From the NCBI GenBank assembly GCA_024235635.1, contig JACKMA010000002.1:62001-126000 (forward strand): a stretch of 64,000 nucleotides of DNA, given 5' to 3'. The notes beneath the pieces were generated by a model. That model was given only the letters and a program-made list of their open reading frames with translations, was not told the origin of the DNA and ran no database searches. Below are positions 17,559 through 26,345 of the stretch, one piece after another (position 1 is the stretch's first letter; every line of letters begins with the position of its first letter). Source of the stretch: Zoogloeaceae bacterium (lineage in GTDB: Bacteria > Pseudomonadota > Gammaproteobacteria > Burkholderiales > Rhodocyclaceae). A program made the position numbers and the translations under genes.

Positions 17559-18170
17559 ATGAACAAGACCAAGACCTGCATGACCGCCGTCGACAGCGAA
17601 CTCGGCAGCCCGTCGCGCCGCAGGATCTTCAAGATCGCCGCCGCGGGATTTGCTGCGGGCGTTGGCTTCAATGGCCGCCTTGCGCAGGCCAACAGCGAAA
17701 GCGCGCAGGGGCCGCGAGTCGTCACCGGCGACCGCCTGGTCGAGGAGGATGCCGAAGGCGAAGTGGTGCCGCTGAAAGCGTCCGACCTGACAGTCGGCCG
17801 GCCGATGCTGGCGTTTCCCTACGATGCCGCGGCCAAACACGCCCGCACCGATTCCCGCCTCAACAAGGTGGTGCTGCTTCGGCTGCCGGAAGAGGAACTG
17901 GATGCCGACAGCAAGGCCCTGGCGGCAGGCGGCGTGCTGGCCTTCTCGGCGATCTGCACGCACCAGGGCTGTGACCTGAAGACCTGGATGAAGGGCGAGC
18001 GCGTGCTCGCATGCTTCTGCCACTCGTCGAAGTTCGACCCGCTGAAGGCAGGCAAGGTCGTCGGCGGGCCGGCGCCCCGAGCGCTGCCGGTATTGCCCCT
18101 TCGACTCGAGGGCGACGAGATCGTGGTCGCCGGCGAATTCACCGCCGCGCCGGGCGCCGCACTGCAGTAG
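17559..18170 (+). CDS. Tat-exported Rieske [2Fe-2S] protein
   Basis: The 203-residue protein begins with a twin-arginine signal (SPSRRRIFKIAAAGFAAG, residues 17-34) and then carries a soluble Rieske domain. Cluster ligands are Cys133/His135 in CTHQGC and Cys152/His155 in CFCH, with Cys138 and Cys154 placed to form the usual disulfide. The CFCHSSKFDPLKAGKV segment is well preserved. It sits 77 nt before the start of the PQQ dehydrogenase gene and shares its promoter, so it may take electrons from that periplasmic enzyme. No cytochrome c gene is present nearby, which is unusual for a quinoprotein operon. Confidence 0.9.
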   Translation: MNKTKTCMTAVDSELGSPSRRRIFKIAAAGFAAGVGFNGRLAQANSESAQGPRVVTGDRLVEEDAEGEVVPLKASDLTVGRPMLAFPYDAAAKHARTDSRLNKVVLLRLPEEELDADSKALAAGGVLAFSAICTHQGCDLKTWMKGERVLACFCHSSKFDPLKAGKVVGGPAPRALPVLPLRLEGDEIVVAGEFTAAPGAALQ

Positions 18171-18247
18171 CGAACGCTGGTTCGCGGAAGTTTCAAGAAC
18201 GACGGTCGGGAAATGCCCGTCGATCAAACCACCAAAGGAGACAAGTA

Positions 18248-18335
18248 ATGAAGCGTTTGCTCAAGCGCATCGTGGTCAGTGTCGCAGCGGCCGTGCCGGC
18301 AGCGACGGTATTTGCAGCGGCCGCAGATTATGTAC
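18248..18335 (+). pseudogene. PQQ dehydrogenase, 5' fragment (signal peptide) cut off by IS
   Basis: Behind AAAGGAGACAAGTA, an ATG opens MKRLLKRIVVSVAAAV and the rest of a Sec signal peptide ending ...TVFAAAADYV, after which the insertion element begins. If one copy of the 9-bp duplication and the element are removed, this frame runs without a break into 20928 as ...AAADYVPVTDARLANPEP. The fragment alone would encode only a secreted stub. Confidence 0.92.
18327..18335. repeat. target-site duplication of IS copy 2
   Basis: ATTATGTAC is present here, directly before the left end of the element, and again at 20919-20927 directly after its right end. Nine bases is slightly longer than the 4-8 usual for IS21; one end base could be ambiguous. 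Confidence 0.85.
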
Positions 18336-18440
18336 TGTCCGTTGGCGCCGAAACTTGACCACCTGTTTGCGTTGAATTTTGACCAGGGGCCGATAGCCGC
18401 GTGTCATTGAGCGGCTGTGGATAAGTTTAGCGAAGGAGGT

Positions 18441-18491
18441 GCGCGCGGGGAAGCGGCGAAGGGCGTAGCCCGAAGCCGCTTCCCCGCGCGC
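18441..18491 (-). terminator. long hairpin inside the IS left end, behind istB
   Basis: The arms 18441-18457 and 18475-18491 are perfectly complementary over 17 bp, and the loop itself contains a small GGGC/GCCC stem. It lies just beyond the istB stop in the direction of transcription. It probably ends istAB transcription or shields the element from outside transcripts. No clear T-run follows, so the terminator call is moderate. Confidence 0.5.
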
Positions 18492-18499
18492 GGCGCCGA

Positions 18500-19317
18500 T
18501 CAGAAGGGTGCGGCTTCTGTGGTCGTGGGTGCGGTCGCCGAGGCCCCAGATTTTCTACTTTGCTCCCTCGCCTTCACCCTTGCCTTCGCCGTCTGGCTGC
18601 TCTGCCGGTAACGGAACGACTCGTTGCCTGTCTCGACGATGTGGCAGTGGTGCGTGAGCCGGTCGAGCAGCGCCGTGGTCATCTTGGCGTCGCCGAACAC
18701 GGCGGGCCATTCGGCGAAGCTGAGATTCGTCGTAATGGCCACGCTGGTGCGCTCGTAGAGCTTCGAGAGCAGGTGGAAGAGCAAGGCCCCGCCGGCCTGG
18801 CTGAACGGCAGATAGCCCAGTTCGTCGAGCACGACCAGGTCGACGTGCATCAGCCGCTCGGCGATCCGTCCATGCTTGCCGGCCGCCTTCTCGAGTTCGA
18901 GTGGTTGACCAGATCGACGGTCGAATGGAAGCGAACCCGCTTGCCGTGGCGGGTGATGGCGTCGACGCCCAAGGCGGTCGCGAGGTGCGTTTTCCCCGAT
19001 CCAGTGCCGCCGACGAAGACGACGTTGGCCGCCGCGTCGATGAACTGGGCGCTGGCAAGTTCGCGGATGAGCTTCTCATCGACCCGTGATTGGCCGAAGT
19101 CGAAGCCGCCGAGATCCCGGTGAACCGGGAAGCGGGCGGCGCTCATCTGGTAGCGGATCGAACGCACGTGCCGGTCGGTGACTTCCGATTCGAGCAGGCA
19201 CTCGATCACCCGGGCCGCGCTCTGCAGACCGACGCCACCTTGGGCCATCAGTTCCTCGTAGCGCTGCGCCATGCCGTGCAGGCGCAGCGATTTCAGTTGG
19301 GAGACGATCTCAGTCAT
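18500..19317 (-). pseudogene. istB: IstB, copy 2, single-base frameshift
   Basis: The gene is identical to the intact copy at 3-821 except for a missing T near 18904 (GAGTGGTTGACC against GAGTGGTTTGACC) and one substitution changing a Gly to Ala in Walker B's neighbourhood. The deletion splits it into a 155-residue N-terminal piece holding Walker A and a 116-residue C-terminal piece. Confidence 0.88.
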
Positions 19318-20813
19318 GCTCGGTCTCCGCGTTCAGCCGGTCGTAGCGGGCCGTGTCGGCCAGGGGTTCCTCGTCGAGGGCGAGCTTCGTTTCGACCCTG
19401 GACGGCGAAGCCGCCTCGCCCAGCCGGGAGAGCACGTTGCGCACGTGCTCGGCACTGACACGGCCGGCATCGAGGATCAGTTCGACGGCGACCAGCACCG
19501 CTTCGAGGCCGTGGCGTGGCACGCAGGCGAGTACGTCGGCCATCAGCCGGTCGCCGCCCGGGCGGCGCACCAGCAGCAAACTGCGCAGGCGCTGCAGCGC
19601 CTCGGGCATGTCGGCGAACGGCGCACCGTTTCGCAAGGCGCCGGGTTTGCGCTCGACCAGGTCGATGTAGTGGCGCCAGTCGTAGCAGACTTCGCCGCGC
19701 TCGAAACTGCGCTCGTGCCTGGCCACCAGTCCTTCGTCGTCGTGGGCCTCGATCCGGTCGGGATAGATGTGGATGCTCAGCTTGCCGTTGGCGAAGCGGC
19801 TCGGCACCGAGTACTTGTTGCGCTCGACGCCGACCAGGCAGGTGCTCGACACCGGCGTGATCGCCTCGACGTAGCCGTCGAAGGCCGGCAGCATCGGTAA
19901 CAAGGCGTCGCGCTCGATGGTCAGGGCGTCGGCCACCGTCAGGTGCTCCGCGCCCGGATAGCGCAGCTCGGACCACAGCGTCCGGCAGCGCTGGTCGAGC
20001 CAGACGTTCAACTCCGCGAAGCTGCCGATGCGCTGTTGGGGGCGTCCTGCCAGACACGGCGACGGCTGTCCTGAACGTTCTTCTCGACGATCCCTTCTCC
20101 CAGCCCGACGCGACGTTGCAGAACTCCGGGTCGAACAGATAATGGGCCGCCATCGCGGCGAAGCGGGTGTTCTGATCCGACGCTTGCCGACGCCGACCTT
20201 GTCGACGGCGGTGCGCATGTTGTCGTAGATGCCGCGCCGGGCGATGCCGCCGAAGGCCCGGAAGGCGCGCGTATGGGCATCGAACAACATCTCGTGGCTC
20301 TGCGTCGGGTAGGCGGACAGGTGGAACGCGCGGCTCGCACACAGCTTGGTGTGGGCGAGCATGACCTGCGCAGTGGAAGCCGCCGATTACCAGCGTCTCC
20401 TCGCTCCAGTCGAACTGGAAGGCTTCGCCGAACTCGAAGGCGAGCGGCACGAACGCGCTCTTTGCCGGCTTGCCGCCCTCGGCTCGCCAGCGTCGGACGA
20501 ACTCGGCGACCCGGGTGTAGCTGCCGTTGAAACCCAGCGTCTTCAACTCAGCGTGCAACGCCAGGGCGGTACGTCGCTCCCGCCGGGGACGGCGGGCATC
20601 GGCTTCGAGCCATTGACGAAGCCGCGCTTCGAACGGCGCCAGCACCGTCGGCTGTGGCTTCCTGCGGTACTTCGGCTCCGTGCCCTCCGCGCTGTTCAGC
20701 CAACGCCTGACGGTGTTCCTGGCCAATCCAGTGCGACGGCAGATCTCGCAGATCGACAGCCCGTCGCGAAGCTTCAGGCGCCGAATCTTGCCCAGCATGT
20801 TCATGGTGATCAT
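19310..20813 (-). pseudogene. istA: IstA, copy 2, multiply frameshifted
   Basis: The layout is as in copy 1, with the same breaks near the GWEKG Glu and near the WQDAP segment, but the break near 20370 carries 2 more bases than copy 1. There is an additional shift near 20172 (GTGTTCTGATCC against GTGTTCACGATCC) and a 3-base in-frame difference near 19575. Catalytic Asp, Asp and Glu are all encoded but lie in different frames. Confidence 0.85.
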
Positions 20814-20927
20814 CCTCGATATGCCTGCTCAAAAGATGAGCAGACGAGTGAATCACCCTGGTCAATTTTCAGCGCAAATCACCACCCAAAACTGGTCAAT
20901 TTTCGGCGCCTAGCAACAATTATGTAC

Positions 20928-22579
20928 CCGTGACCGATGCCCGCCTGGCCAATCCGGAGCCGGCGAACTGGCTGCAGTATCGCGGCAATTACTCGGGCTG
21001 GGGTTACAGTCCGCTGTCGCAGATCACCGACGGCAATGTCGGCAAGCTGCAACTGGCCTGGGCGTTCTCGACCGGGCAGACCGAGGGTCACCAGTCGCCG
21101 CCGATCGTCAACAACGGCTACATGTTCGTCACTACGCCCGGTGCCCAGGTGATCGCCCTCGAGGCCAAGACCGGCAAGGAACTGTGGCGCTACAAGAAGC
21201 AGCTGCCTGGGGAAATGCTGCAGCTCCACCCGACCAATCGCGGTGTCGCGCTGTACGGCGACCGGGTCTATGTGGCCACCGTCGATGCCCATCTGGTCGC
21301 GCTCGATGCCAGGACCGGCAAGGAGCTCTGGGTCAAGCAGGTCGGCGACTGGAAGGCGCTGCAGTACATCACGCTGGCGCCGCTGGCGGCGAAGGGCAAG
21401 ATCATGGTCGGATCCTCGGGCGGCGAGACCGGCGTGCGCGGCTTCGTCGCTGCCTTCGATGCCGAGACCGGCGAGGAGGCCTGGCGCACCTACACCACCG
21501 CCGCGCCGGGGGAGCCCGGTGGCGACACCTGGCCGGAAGGCGCCTACAAGAATGGCGGCGGCAGCATCTGGATTACCGGCAGCTACGATCCGGAGACCAA
21601 CCTGGCCTACTGGGGCACCGGCAATCCGGCGCCGTGGCCGACCGAGGGACGCAAGGGTGACAACCTCTACACCGGCTCGACGATCGTGCTCGATGTCGAC
21701 ACCGGCGCATTGAAGGGCTACTTCCAGTACAACCCGAACGACGCCTGGGACTGGGACGAGGTCTCGGCGCCGCTCTTGATCGACACCGAGATCAAGGGCC
21801 GCAAGGTCAAGACCGCCGTCCATGCCGGTCGCAATGGCTACCTGTGGGTGCTCGAGCGGACGGGCGACAAGCTCCAGTTCGTCGACGCCAAGCCCTTCGT
21901 CAACAACAACACGATCAAGTCGATCGACCCGAAGACCGGGCGCCCGACCTATTTCGACGACCGCCGCCCCGGCATGAACAAGGGCGACGTGCATTTCTGC
22001 CCGTCGCTGTGGGGTGGCAAGGACTGGACGCCGGAAGCCTACAATCCGAAGACCGGCCTGTTCTACGTGCCGGCCAACAACAACCTGTGCGCCGAACTGC
22101 CGGAGCCGGAGCCGACCAAGTACAAGAAGGGCGACCTCTACATCGGCTATCCGATCGAGGCGATCCTGACCGGTCTGCGCTGGGGCAAGGATGCGGCCGA
22201 TGCACCGAAGACGATCGGCGAGATCCAGGCCTGGGACATCAAGACCGGCAAGCAGGTGTGGGCGCACAAGTTCCCGACCTTCAACTGGGGGCCGTTGCTG
22301 ACCACCGGCGGCAATCTGGTGTTTGCCGGCGGCACCAACGACCGCAAGTTCCGTGCGTTCAACGCGACGACCGGCGACCTGCTGTGGGAAGCCGCGACCC
22401 CGTCGGGCGTGACGGGCGTGCCGACCTCGTTCGAGATCGACGGTGAGCAGTACATCGCCGTGCAGTCGGGCTGGGGCGTCGATGCGCAGCGCATGCAGGG
22501 GGGCATCGACCGCCTGCTCGGCTATGCCACCAACGTGCCCCAAGGCGGCACGGTGATGGTCTATAAGCTCGCCCACTGA
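20928..22579 (+). pseudogene. PQQ-dependent alcohol dehydrogenase, mature part, cut from its signal peptide
   Basis: This segment encodes the full eight-bladed quinoprotein (about 550 residues), with repeated tryptophan-docking ends such as ALEAKTGKELW. It also has the PQQ/metal region GSIWITGSYDPETNLAYWG and the active-site stretch NPNDAWDWDEV. The second Asp of W-D-W-D (codon 21755-21757), two residues after the catalytic Asp (21749-21751), is the signature of lanthanide-dependent enzymes; calcium enzymes have Ala, Ser or Thr there. The adjacent Cys pair usual before NRGVALYGD is absent. There is no haem c domain. A GTG at 20930 could restart translation, but without a signal peptide the product would stay in the cytoplasm. 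Confidence 0.9.
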
Positions 22580-22612
22580 AATCGACGATCGCGCCGACCA
22601 TCACTTTGAACC

Positions 22613-22638
22613 CGCCCGCAAATTTTTTTGCGCGGGCG
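22613..22638 (+). terminator. hairpin with internal T-run after the PQQ dehydrogenase
   Basis: CGCCCGCAAA pairs with TTTGCGCGGGCG around a T-rich loop, with a 2-nt bulge. It lies between the dehydrogenase stop and the operator of the aldehyde dehydrogenase gene, so it may end the upstream transcript. Confidence 0.5.
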
Positions 22639-22666
22639 ATATGAATACAGAGTTCTGAATGGTGGC
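22639..22666 (+). promoter_or_regulatory. two abutting operator dyads before the aldehyde dehydrogenase
   Basis: ATATGAATACAGAG (22639-22652) and TTCTGAATGG (22653-22662) match the local dyad TTCTGAATACAGAA in its right part and left part. They directly precede the gene starting at 22694, which places the aldehyde dehydrogenase in the same proposed regulon. Confidence 0.6.
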
Positions 22667-22693
22667 GGCGCGGCCGGCAAGGAAATTGAGGAC

Positions 22694-24151
22694 ATGACCA
22701 TGGACAAGACGTACAAGAATTTCATCGACAACCGCTTCGTGAATTCCGAGGGCGGCAGCCCGATCGAGGTGCGCAACCCCGCCACCAACGAACTGCTGGG
22801 CGTAGTCGCAGCGTCCACCCGGGCCGATGTGGACAGCGCCGTTGCCGCTGCCAAGCGCGCGCAGCCGGCCTGGGAGCGTCTGCCGGCCATCGAGCGTCTG
22901 CCGGCCATCGAGCGTGCCGGCCACCTGCGGCGCATCGCCAACAAGATCCGCGATCACAAGGAACGCCTGGCCCGCACCATCACCCTGGAGCAGGGCAAGA
23001 TCCTGGACCTGGCACGGGTCGAGGTCGATTTCACGGCCAACTATATCGACTACATGGCCGAGTGGGCGCGCCGTATCGAAGGCGAGATCATCCAGAGCGA
23101 TCGGCCCGGCGAGACCATCTTCCTGCACCGCAAGCCGATCGGCGTCACCGCCGGCGTGCTGCCGTGGAATTTCCCGTTCTTCCTGATCGCCCGCAAGATG
23201 GCGCCGGCGCTGGTCACCGGCAACACCATCGTCATCAAGTCGAGCGAGGAGACCCCGCTCAATGCGGTCGAGTTCGCCGAACTGGTCGCCGAGTGCGAGT
23301 TGCCCGCCGGCGTGTTCAACCTGGTCAGCGGCGCCGGCAGTACCGGCGCGGCCTTGTGTGCCCACAAGGATGTTGGCCTGGTCAGCTTCACCGGCAGTGT
23401 CGACACCGGCGTCCGCATCATGGAAACCGCGTCGCGCAACCTGACGCGGGTCAATCTGGAGCTGGGTGGCAAGGCGCCGGCGATCGTGCTCGCCGATGCC
23501 GATCTCGATCTGACCGCCCGTGCCCTGCATGCCTCCCGCGTGCTCAACACCGGCCAGGTCTGCAACGCCGCCGAGCGCGTGTATGTGCAGCGCGGCGTGG
23601 CCGAGGCACTGGCCGAGAAGGTCGGTGCGCTGATGGCCGAGACCCGCTACGGCGATCCGATCGCCGAGCAGGGCCTGCACATGGGCCCGCTGGTGAACAA
23701 GGTCGGTCTGGACAAGGTCGCGGCGCTGGTCGACAGCGCCCGTCGCCAGGGCGCACAGGTCCTCACGGGCGGCAAGGTTTCCGAGCGCTCGGGTTTCCAC
23801 TACGAGCCGACCGTGCTGCTGGGCTGCCGCGCCGAGATGGACGTGATGACCCAGGAGATCTTCGGACCGGTGCTGCCGCTGCAGATCGTCGACGACCTCG
23901 ACGAGGCGCTGGCGCTCGCCAACGACTCCGATTACGGCCTGACCTCGTCGGTATTCACCCGTGACCTCAACGCCGCGATCAAGGCCACCCGCGAGCTGCG
24001 CTTCGGCGAGACCTATGTCAATCGCGAGCACTTCGAGGCGATGCAGGGCTTCCACGCCGGGCGTCGCAAATCGGGCATCGGTGGTGCCGACGGCAAGCAC
24101 GGCCTCTACGAGTACATGGAAACGCACGTGGTCTATCTGCAGACCACCTGA
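22694..24151 (+). CDS. AldA-like aldehyde dehydrogenase
   Basis: This 485-residue NAD-dependent enzyme closely resembles E. coli lactaldehyde/glycolaldehyde dehydrogenase AldA in long stretches (IDYMAEWARR, LPWNFPFFLIARKMAPAL, FEAMQGFHAG and SGIGGADGKHGL). The general-base Glu is in LELGGKAP and the nucleophilic Cys in NTGQVCNAAERVYV. Start taken at ATG 22694 (MTMDKT); 22700 is possible. An exact in-frame 18-bp duplication near residue 65 repeats LPAIER, which AldA has once. It likely oxidises the aldehyde made by the neighbouring alcohol dehydrogenase or released by the TPP lyases. Confidence 0.92.
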   Translation: MTMDKTYKNFIDNRFVNSEGGSPIEVRNPATNELLGVVAASTRADVDSAVAAAKRAQPAWERLPAIERLPAIERAGHLRRIANKIRDHKERLARTITLEQGKILDLARVEVDFTANYIDYMAEWARRIEGEIIQSDRPGETIFLHRKPIGVTAGVLPWNFPFFLIARKMAPALVTGNTIVIKSSEETPLNAVEFAELVAECELPAGVFNLVSGAGSTGAALCAHKDVGLVSFTGSVDTGVRIMETASRNLTRVNLELGGKAPAIVLADADLDLTARALHASRVLNTGQVCNAAERVYVQRGVAEALAEKVGALMAETRYGDPIAEQGLHMGPLVNKVGLDKVAALVDSARRQGAQVLTGGKVSERSGFHYEPTVLLGCRAEMDVMTQEIFGPVLPLQIVDDLDEALALANDSDYGLTSSVFTRDLNAAIKATRELRFGETYVNREHFEAMQGFHAGRRKSGIGGADGKHGLYEYMETHVVYLQTT

Positions 24152-24225
24152 TCGCAACGACGCAAACCACACTGATTTCAAAAAAGCCGGTCGCAAGACC
24201 TCACACATCGAAAGGAAGAGTTGAA

Positions 24226-25092
24226 ATGAATGCAATCAGCACCAAAGGAAACAACTTCGGCAAGTTCGCCGCCAAGGCACTGATGGTCGGCTGCGCGCTG
24301 GGTGCGACGGCCGCCCACGCCCAGGTCCAGCGTGGATTCATCGGCGCGCACGAATACGCGCTGCCGGATCCGGCGGGGATGAAGCCGTGGAACGTGTTCG
24401 TCGAGTACTCGACGTTCCAGAAGACCAAGAAGGTATGGAACGGCAGCGGCGACCGCACCGACGCCGGCGACGTCGAGACCCTGGTCAGCCTGTCGAAGTT
24501 CGTGCATTTCTGGGAGATCGCACCGGACGTCGGCATCGCGATGGAACTGATCGTGCCGAAGGTCAGCGTCAATGACCGGGAAAACGGCGGCGGCGTCAGC
24601 GGCATCGGCGACGCGCTGGTGGGCCCGGCATTCTGGATCCGCCCCAACGCGAACTGGACGCTGGGTACCGACTTCGGCTTCCTGCAGGTGCCGATCGGCG
24701 ATCGCGACCTGCGTGCCACGCGCTGGAACTTCGTCGCCTCGGTGTTCTGGGACGCCCAGTACGACAAGTTCAACTGGACCGGCAACGTCGCGGCGACCTT
24801 CCTCGGCCCGACCGAGGACGACGGCGCCCCCGATCCGGCCAACCCCTACGCCTTCACCAACCGCTTCGGCTATCGCGTCTCGGAGCTGGTCGAGCCGTAC
24901 GTCGGTATCGACTACGCCTGGCAGAACAGCAAGGACGACGCCCCCAGCGCCCACGAGTGGGTCGGCACGATCGGCGCAATGTTCCATCTGGCACCGACCT
25001 ATCACCTGTCCGTCCATTACCAGGGCGGCATCGAGGGCGAGAACATGCCGGTGTCGAGAAACCTCAACCTGCGCTTCGCATACGTCTTCTAA
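24226..25092 (+). CDS. outer-membrane protein, phenol-MetA-pathway transporter type
   Basis: The 288-residue precursor has a Sec signal peptide ending THE AHA-Q-type site (TAAHAQVQRG, about residue 32). The rest is rich in alternating, aromatic beta-strand segments and ends in aromatic Phe (LRFAYVF), as outer-membrane barrels do. It resembles the family annotated as transporter of the MetA pathway of phenol degradation, whose members accompany aromatic or terpene catabolic clusters. Probably it admits the hydrophobic substrate through the outer membrane. The gene follows the aldehyde dehydrogenase in the same direction and ends before a terminator. Confidence 0.75.
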   Translation: MNAISTKGNNFGKFAAKALMVGCALGATAAHAQVQRGFIGAHEYALPDPAGMKPWNVFVEYSTFQKTKKVWNGSGDRTDAGDVETLVSLSKFVHFWEIAPDVGIAMELIVPKVSVNDRENGGGVSGIGDALVGPAFWIRPNANWTLGTDFGFLQVPIGDRDLRATRWNFVASVFWDAQYDKFNWTGNVAATFLGPTEDDGAPDPANPYAFTNRFGYRVSELVEPYVGIDYAWQNSKDDAPSAHEWVGTIGAMFHLAPTYHLSVHYQGGIEGENMPVSRNLNLRFAYVF

Positions 25093-25139
25093 CGGTCCGC
25101 GCGGTCCGGCGCATGGCGCCGGACCCGGACAAGCCTGCC

Positions 25140-25191
25140 GGCAGCCGGTGGTGTCGCGTTTGGCACCCCCCGGCTGCCCGTTTTCGATTTT
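25140..25191 (+). terminator. Rho-independent terminator
   Basis: GGCAGCCGG (25140-25148) pairs with CCGGCTGCC (25170-25178) and is followed by CGTTTTCGATTTT. A second, T-less hairpin with 10-bp arms (25103-25112 and 25116-25125) lies just before it. Together they close the aldehyde dehydrogenase / outer-membrane protein transcript. Confidence 0.75.
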
Positions 25192-25222
25192 GCGAGCCCG
25201 GCAGTGGGCCAAGGACGTCCCC

Positions 25223-26218
25223 ATGAAGCGATCGAGCATCGAACGCGTCGTTCGCGTGCATGCCCCTGGTGGGGCGGAAATGCTGCGACTCGACCGGGTC
25301 AGGGTCCGATCTCCCGGACCCGGCGAAGTGCGCATCCGCCACCATGCCTGCGGCCTGAACTTCATCGACGTCTATTTCCGTAGCGGTCTCTATCCGCTGG
25401 ACTTGCCGGCCGGGCTGGGCATGGAAGCGGCTGGCGTGGTCGAGGCGGTCGGCGAGGGCGTCGCCCACCTGCAGCTCGGTGATCGCGTCGCCTATGCCTG
25501 CCAGCCTCCCGGCGCCTACAGCAGCGCCCGCGTGATGCCGGCGAAGAACGTGGTGTGCCTGCCCGACGGGATCGACTTCGACACCGGCGCGGCGATGATG
25601 CTGAAGGGCCTGACTGCGCAATACCTGTTGCGCCGGACCCAGCCCCAGGGCGGTCTCGCACCTGGCGACTTCGTGCTGTTCCATGCTGCTGCCGGCGGCG
25701 TCGGCCTGATCGCCTGCCAATGGGCGCGGGCGATGGGCCTGCAGCTGATCGGCACCGCCGGATCGTGGGAGAAGTGCGAGCTCGCACTCGAGCATGGCGC
25801 AGCCCACGCGATCAACTATCGTGACGACGACTTCGTCGAACGGGTCAAGGAGATCACCGGCGGCCGCGGCGTGAAGGTGGTCTACGACTCGGTCGGCAAG
25901 GATACCTTCGCCGGCTCCCTGGCCTGTCTGCGCCCGTTCGGACTCCTTGCCGTGTTCGGGTCGGCATCGGGTCCGGTGCCGGCGTTCAGCCTGCAATCGC
26001 TCGCCGCCAAGTCGCTGTACGTGACCCGGCCGACCTTGTTCACGCACCTCGACAGCACCGAATCGACCCAGCAGATGGCCAATGCGCTGTTCGAGATGGT
26101 CGCCTCCGGCAAGGTCGTGATCCCGGTCGAACGGCGCTATGCCCTGGCCGATGCGGCGGCCGCCCATCGCGACCTCGAGGCAAGGGTGACGACCGGCTGT
26201 AGCGTGCTGATTCCATGA
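25223..26218 (+). CDS. zinc-free quinone oxidoreductase (MDR superfamily)
   Basis: This 331-residue enzyme of the QOR type has the substrate-domain motif GLNFIDVYFRSGLYP, the NADPH-binding HAAAGGVGLIACQWA near residue 155, and no zinc-ligand cysteines. The chosen ATG (25223) precedes the conserved start (ERVVRVHAPGG). It would reduce quinones or alpha,beta-unsaturated carbonyls with NADPH. It stands alone between a terminator and the acuR gene. Confidence 0.88.
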   Translation: MKRSSIERVVRVHAPGGAEMLRLDRVRVRSPGPGEVRIRHHACGLNFIDVYFRSGLYPLDLPAGLGMEAAGVVEAVGEGVAHLQLGDRVAYACQPPGAYSSARVMPAKNVVCLPDGIDFDTGAAMMLKGLTAQYLLRRTQPQGGLAPGDFVLFHAAAGGVGLIACQWARAMGLQLIGTAGSWEKCELALEHGAAHAINYRDDDFVERVKEITGGRGVKVVYDSVGKDTFAGSLACLRPFGLLAVFGSASGPVPAFSLQSLAAKSLYVTRPTLFTHLDSTESTQQMANALFEMVASGKVVIPVERRYALADAAAAHRDLEARVTTGCSVLIP

Positions 26219-26345
26219 GCGGGGAGCGGCCGGGTCGCCGATGAGGATGACCATGTGTGCATGACAGCTTCGGTCCGGGCGTACCCGCCGGGTGTGGCGC
26301 TTGCCGATTCCGGCGTGGCTCCGCCGCGATGGCGACGGGCAGTGC

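Larger units (their letters stand above)
18336..20918 (-). mobile_element. complete IS21-family element, copy 2 (2583 bp)
   Basis: Both ends are visible: TGTCCGTTGGCGCCGAAA at the left and, on the opposite strand, TGTTGCTAGGCGCCGAAA at the right. The imperfect terminal repeat continues to TTGACC and matches 20 of 25 positions. Additional inner TTGACCA blocks follow at each end. istA and istB are on the minus strand and both are frameshifted in this copy. The element is flanked by a 9-bp direct repeat, so it arrived by transposition rather than by recombination with copy 1, and it interrupts a PQQ dehydrogenase gene. Confidence 0.95.
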
